From Microbacterium sp. (lineage in GTDB: Bacteria > Actinomycetota > Actinomycetes > Actinomycetales > Microbacteriaceae), in NCBI RefSeq assembly GCF_031180975.1, contig NZ_JAPSLI010000003.1, positions 1 to 64,000 of the forward strand: a DNA stretch of 64,000 nt, in the 5' to 3' direction. This document shows, in pieces, positions 63,052 through 64,000 of this stretch. Position numbers and translations under genes: made by a program. Below the pieces are notes generated by a model. That model was not told the origin of the DNA. It saw nothing but the letters and a program-made list of their open reading frames with translations, and did not search any database. How positions within the stretch are numbered: the stretch's first letter is position 1; each line of letters starts with the position of its first letter.

Positions 63052-64000
63052 CGCTCGTCCCGTCGTGCCAGCGTCGACGGCCACCAGATCGCGCGTCCGA
63101 TGTCGTAGGCCAGCGCCGGAACGAGCAGCGACCGCACCACGAAGGTGTCGAGCAGCACCCCGAGAGCGACGATGAACGCGATCTGCACGAGGAACAGGAT
63201 CGGGATGACCGAGAGGGCGGCGAACGTCGCCGCCAGCACCAGGCCCGCCGAGGTGATCACCCCGCCGGTGACCGCGAGTCCGCGCAGCACGCCCTCGCGG
63301 GTGCCGTGCCGCAGCGACTCCTCGCGCACCCGGGTCATCAGGAAGATGTTGTAGTCGATGCCGAGGGCGACGAGGAACACGAACCCGAACAGCGGGACGG
63401 CCGGGTCGGCACCGGGAAAGCGGAACAGCCCGTTGAAAACGAGGGCGGAGATGCCCATCGCCGACCCGAACGACAGCACGGTGGTGAGGATCAGCAGCAC
63501 CGGCGCCACGACGGCGCGCAGCAGCAGCATGAGGATGACGAGGATGACGCCGAGGATGACGGGGATGATCACCGTGCGGTCATGGATCGACGCCGCGTTC
63601 GTGTCGACGGCCGTCGCGGTGACGCCGCCGACCAGGGCGCCGGTCGGCTCGAGATCCGCGCGCAGCGCGACGACGGTGCGTTCGGCGGCCGCCGAGTCCG
63701 CGGCATCGGTCAGGGTTCCCTGCAGCAGCACCCGGCCGTCGATGACCTTCGGTTCGGGCGCCGGCGTCCCGGGCGGTCCGAACGCGGCCACGCCGTCCTC
63801 GGTCACCGGGGCGCTGCCGGACGGGGAATCGGATGCCGTCACCGCGACGGACTCCACGCCTCCCTCGGCGAGCAGCACGTCGGCGGCCTCCTGCAGGCGC
63901 GTTTCGTCGACGAGGACGTAGACCGGGCTGCCCGAGCCGCCGGGGAAGTGCTCGCCGAGCACCGCCTGCCCGTCGCGGGCCTCCGACTCGCCGAGCACCA
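63048..64000 (-). CDS. MMPL/RND-family transporter, C-terminal part (cut by window end)
   Basis: At least 317 residues are present; the start lies beyond 64000. Visible are the end of an extracytoplasmic loop (SGSPVYVLVDETRLQEAADV) and five to six helices, with the family motif FLVALGIDYNIFLMTRVREE and ITSAGLVLAATFAALSVIPI. MMPL proteins export lipids or drugs using proton motive force. Confidence 0.92.
   Translation of the reverse strand, partial: VLGESEARDGQAVLGEHFPGGSGSPVYVLVDETRLQEAADVLLAEGGVESVAVTASDSPSGSAPVTEDGVAAFGPPGTPAPEPKVIDGRVLLQGTLTDAADSAAAERTVVALRADLEPTGALVGGVTATAVDTNAASIHDRTVIIPVILGVILVILMLLLRAVVAPVLLILTTVLSFGSAMGISALVFNGLFRFPGADPAVPLFGFVFLVALGIDYNIFLMTRVREESLRHGTREGVLRGLAVTGGVITSAGLVLAATFAALSVIPILFLVQIAFIVALGVLLDTFVVRSLLVPALAYDIGRAIWWPSTLARRDER

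Overview
The window is high-GC DNA whose gene order, codon choice and repeated GGATGCC/GCATCCG words fit an actinobacterium of the Microbacteriaceae, probably Microbacterium or a close relative. This assignment is an inference from gene content, since no species marker is complete here.

Layout. (1) 1-110: the 3' end of a 5S rRNA and the rRNA operon terminator. (2) 137-5876 and 13041-22694: a conserved actinobacterial core block (TPR protein, HAD phosphatase, tlyA, nadK, recN; then pyrG, NUDIX, xerD, parA, scpA, scpB, rluB-like, tyrA, cmk, der). Most genes overlap or touch, so translation is probably coupled. (3) 5881-12992: a fructan or fructo-oligosaccharide cassette inserted between recN and pyrG. 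It has a LacI-type repressor with two palindromic operators, a binding-protein ABC importer without its own ATPase, and two cytoplasmic GH32 enzymes. (4) 22790-28792: leucine/valine-type dehydrogenase, a NUDIX-NYN fusion, a DUF222 HNH nuclease, an S4 protein, a short YhhN-like membrane protein, a GNAT enzyme and tRNA-Pro(GGG).

(5) 28758-41165: a 12.4-kb island integrated at the 3' end of tRNA-Pro, bounded by 36-bp direct repeats. It carries nuclease and defence-like genes: an OLD-like ATPase/TOPRIM protein, a HEPN-like RNxxxH protein, a second RNxxxH protein, a PIN protein, a serine resolvase, a large protein with a C-terminal PD-(D/E)XK domain, and a DUF91-like nuclease with an EVE/PUA-like tail. 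It also holds several decayed genes. No tyrosine integrase is visible. Identical TGTCACC triplets (spacing 12 and 20) sit near both ends.

(6) 41359-43971: a leaderless XRE-cupin regulator operon with an EamA exporter, a B3/4 tRNA-editing-like protein and an ABM-domain protein. (7) 44135-55792: membrane proteins, a UbiB/AarF kinase, a LuxR-type two-component system, a FAD monooxygenase, a multicopper oxidase, an S41 peptidase and a zinc-type ArsR/CDF pair. Five promoters in this region share a 16-bp palindrome (RTCGYC-N4-GGCGAC), usually as tandem copies 22-23 bp apart. The near copy is always centred 33-34 bp from the -10 hexamer. This looks like a local regulon of the two-component system, which has the site at its own promoter. 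(8) 55999-64000: an iron redox enzyme with a CDGSH protein, a DUF3533-like membrane protein, an F420-type reductase, a macro-domain protein, an FMN reductase, UdgX, a phosphoesterase, DUF488, a pyrimidine-dimer glycosylase and the C-terminal part of an MMPL transporter.

Two global features stand out. Many genes have a TANNNT -10 element 6-7 nt before the start codon, which implies leaderless mRNAs. Conserved genes between 44.5 and 60.6 kb show several single-base frameshifts, whereas the core block has none, so decay or local sequence error should be considered.
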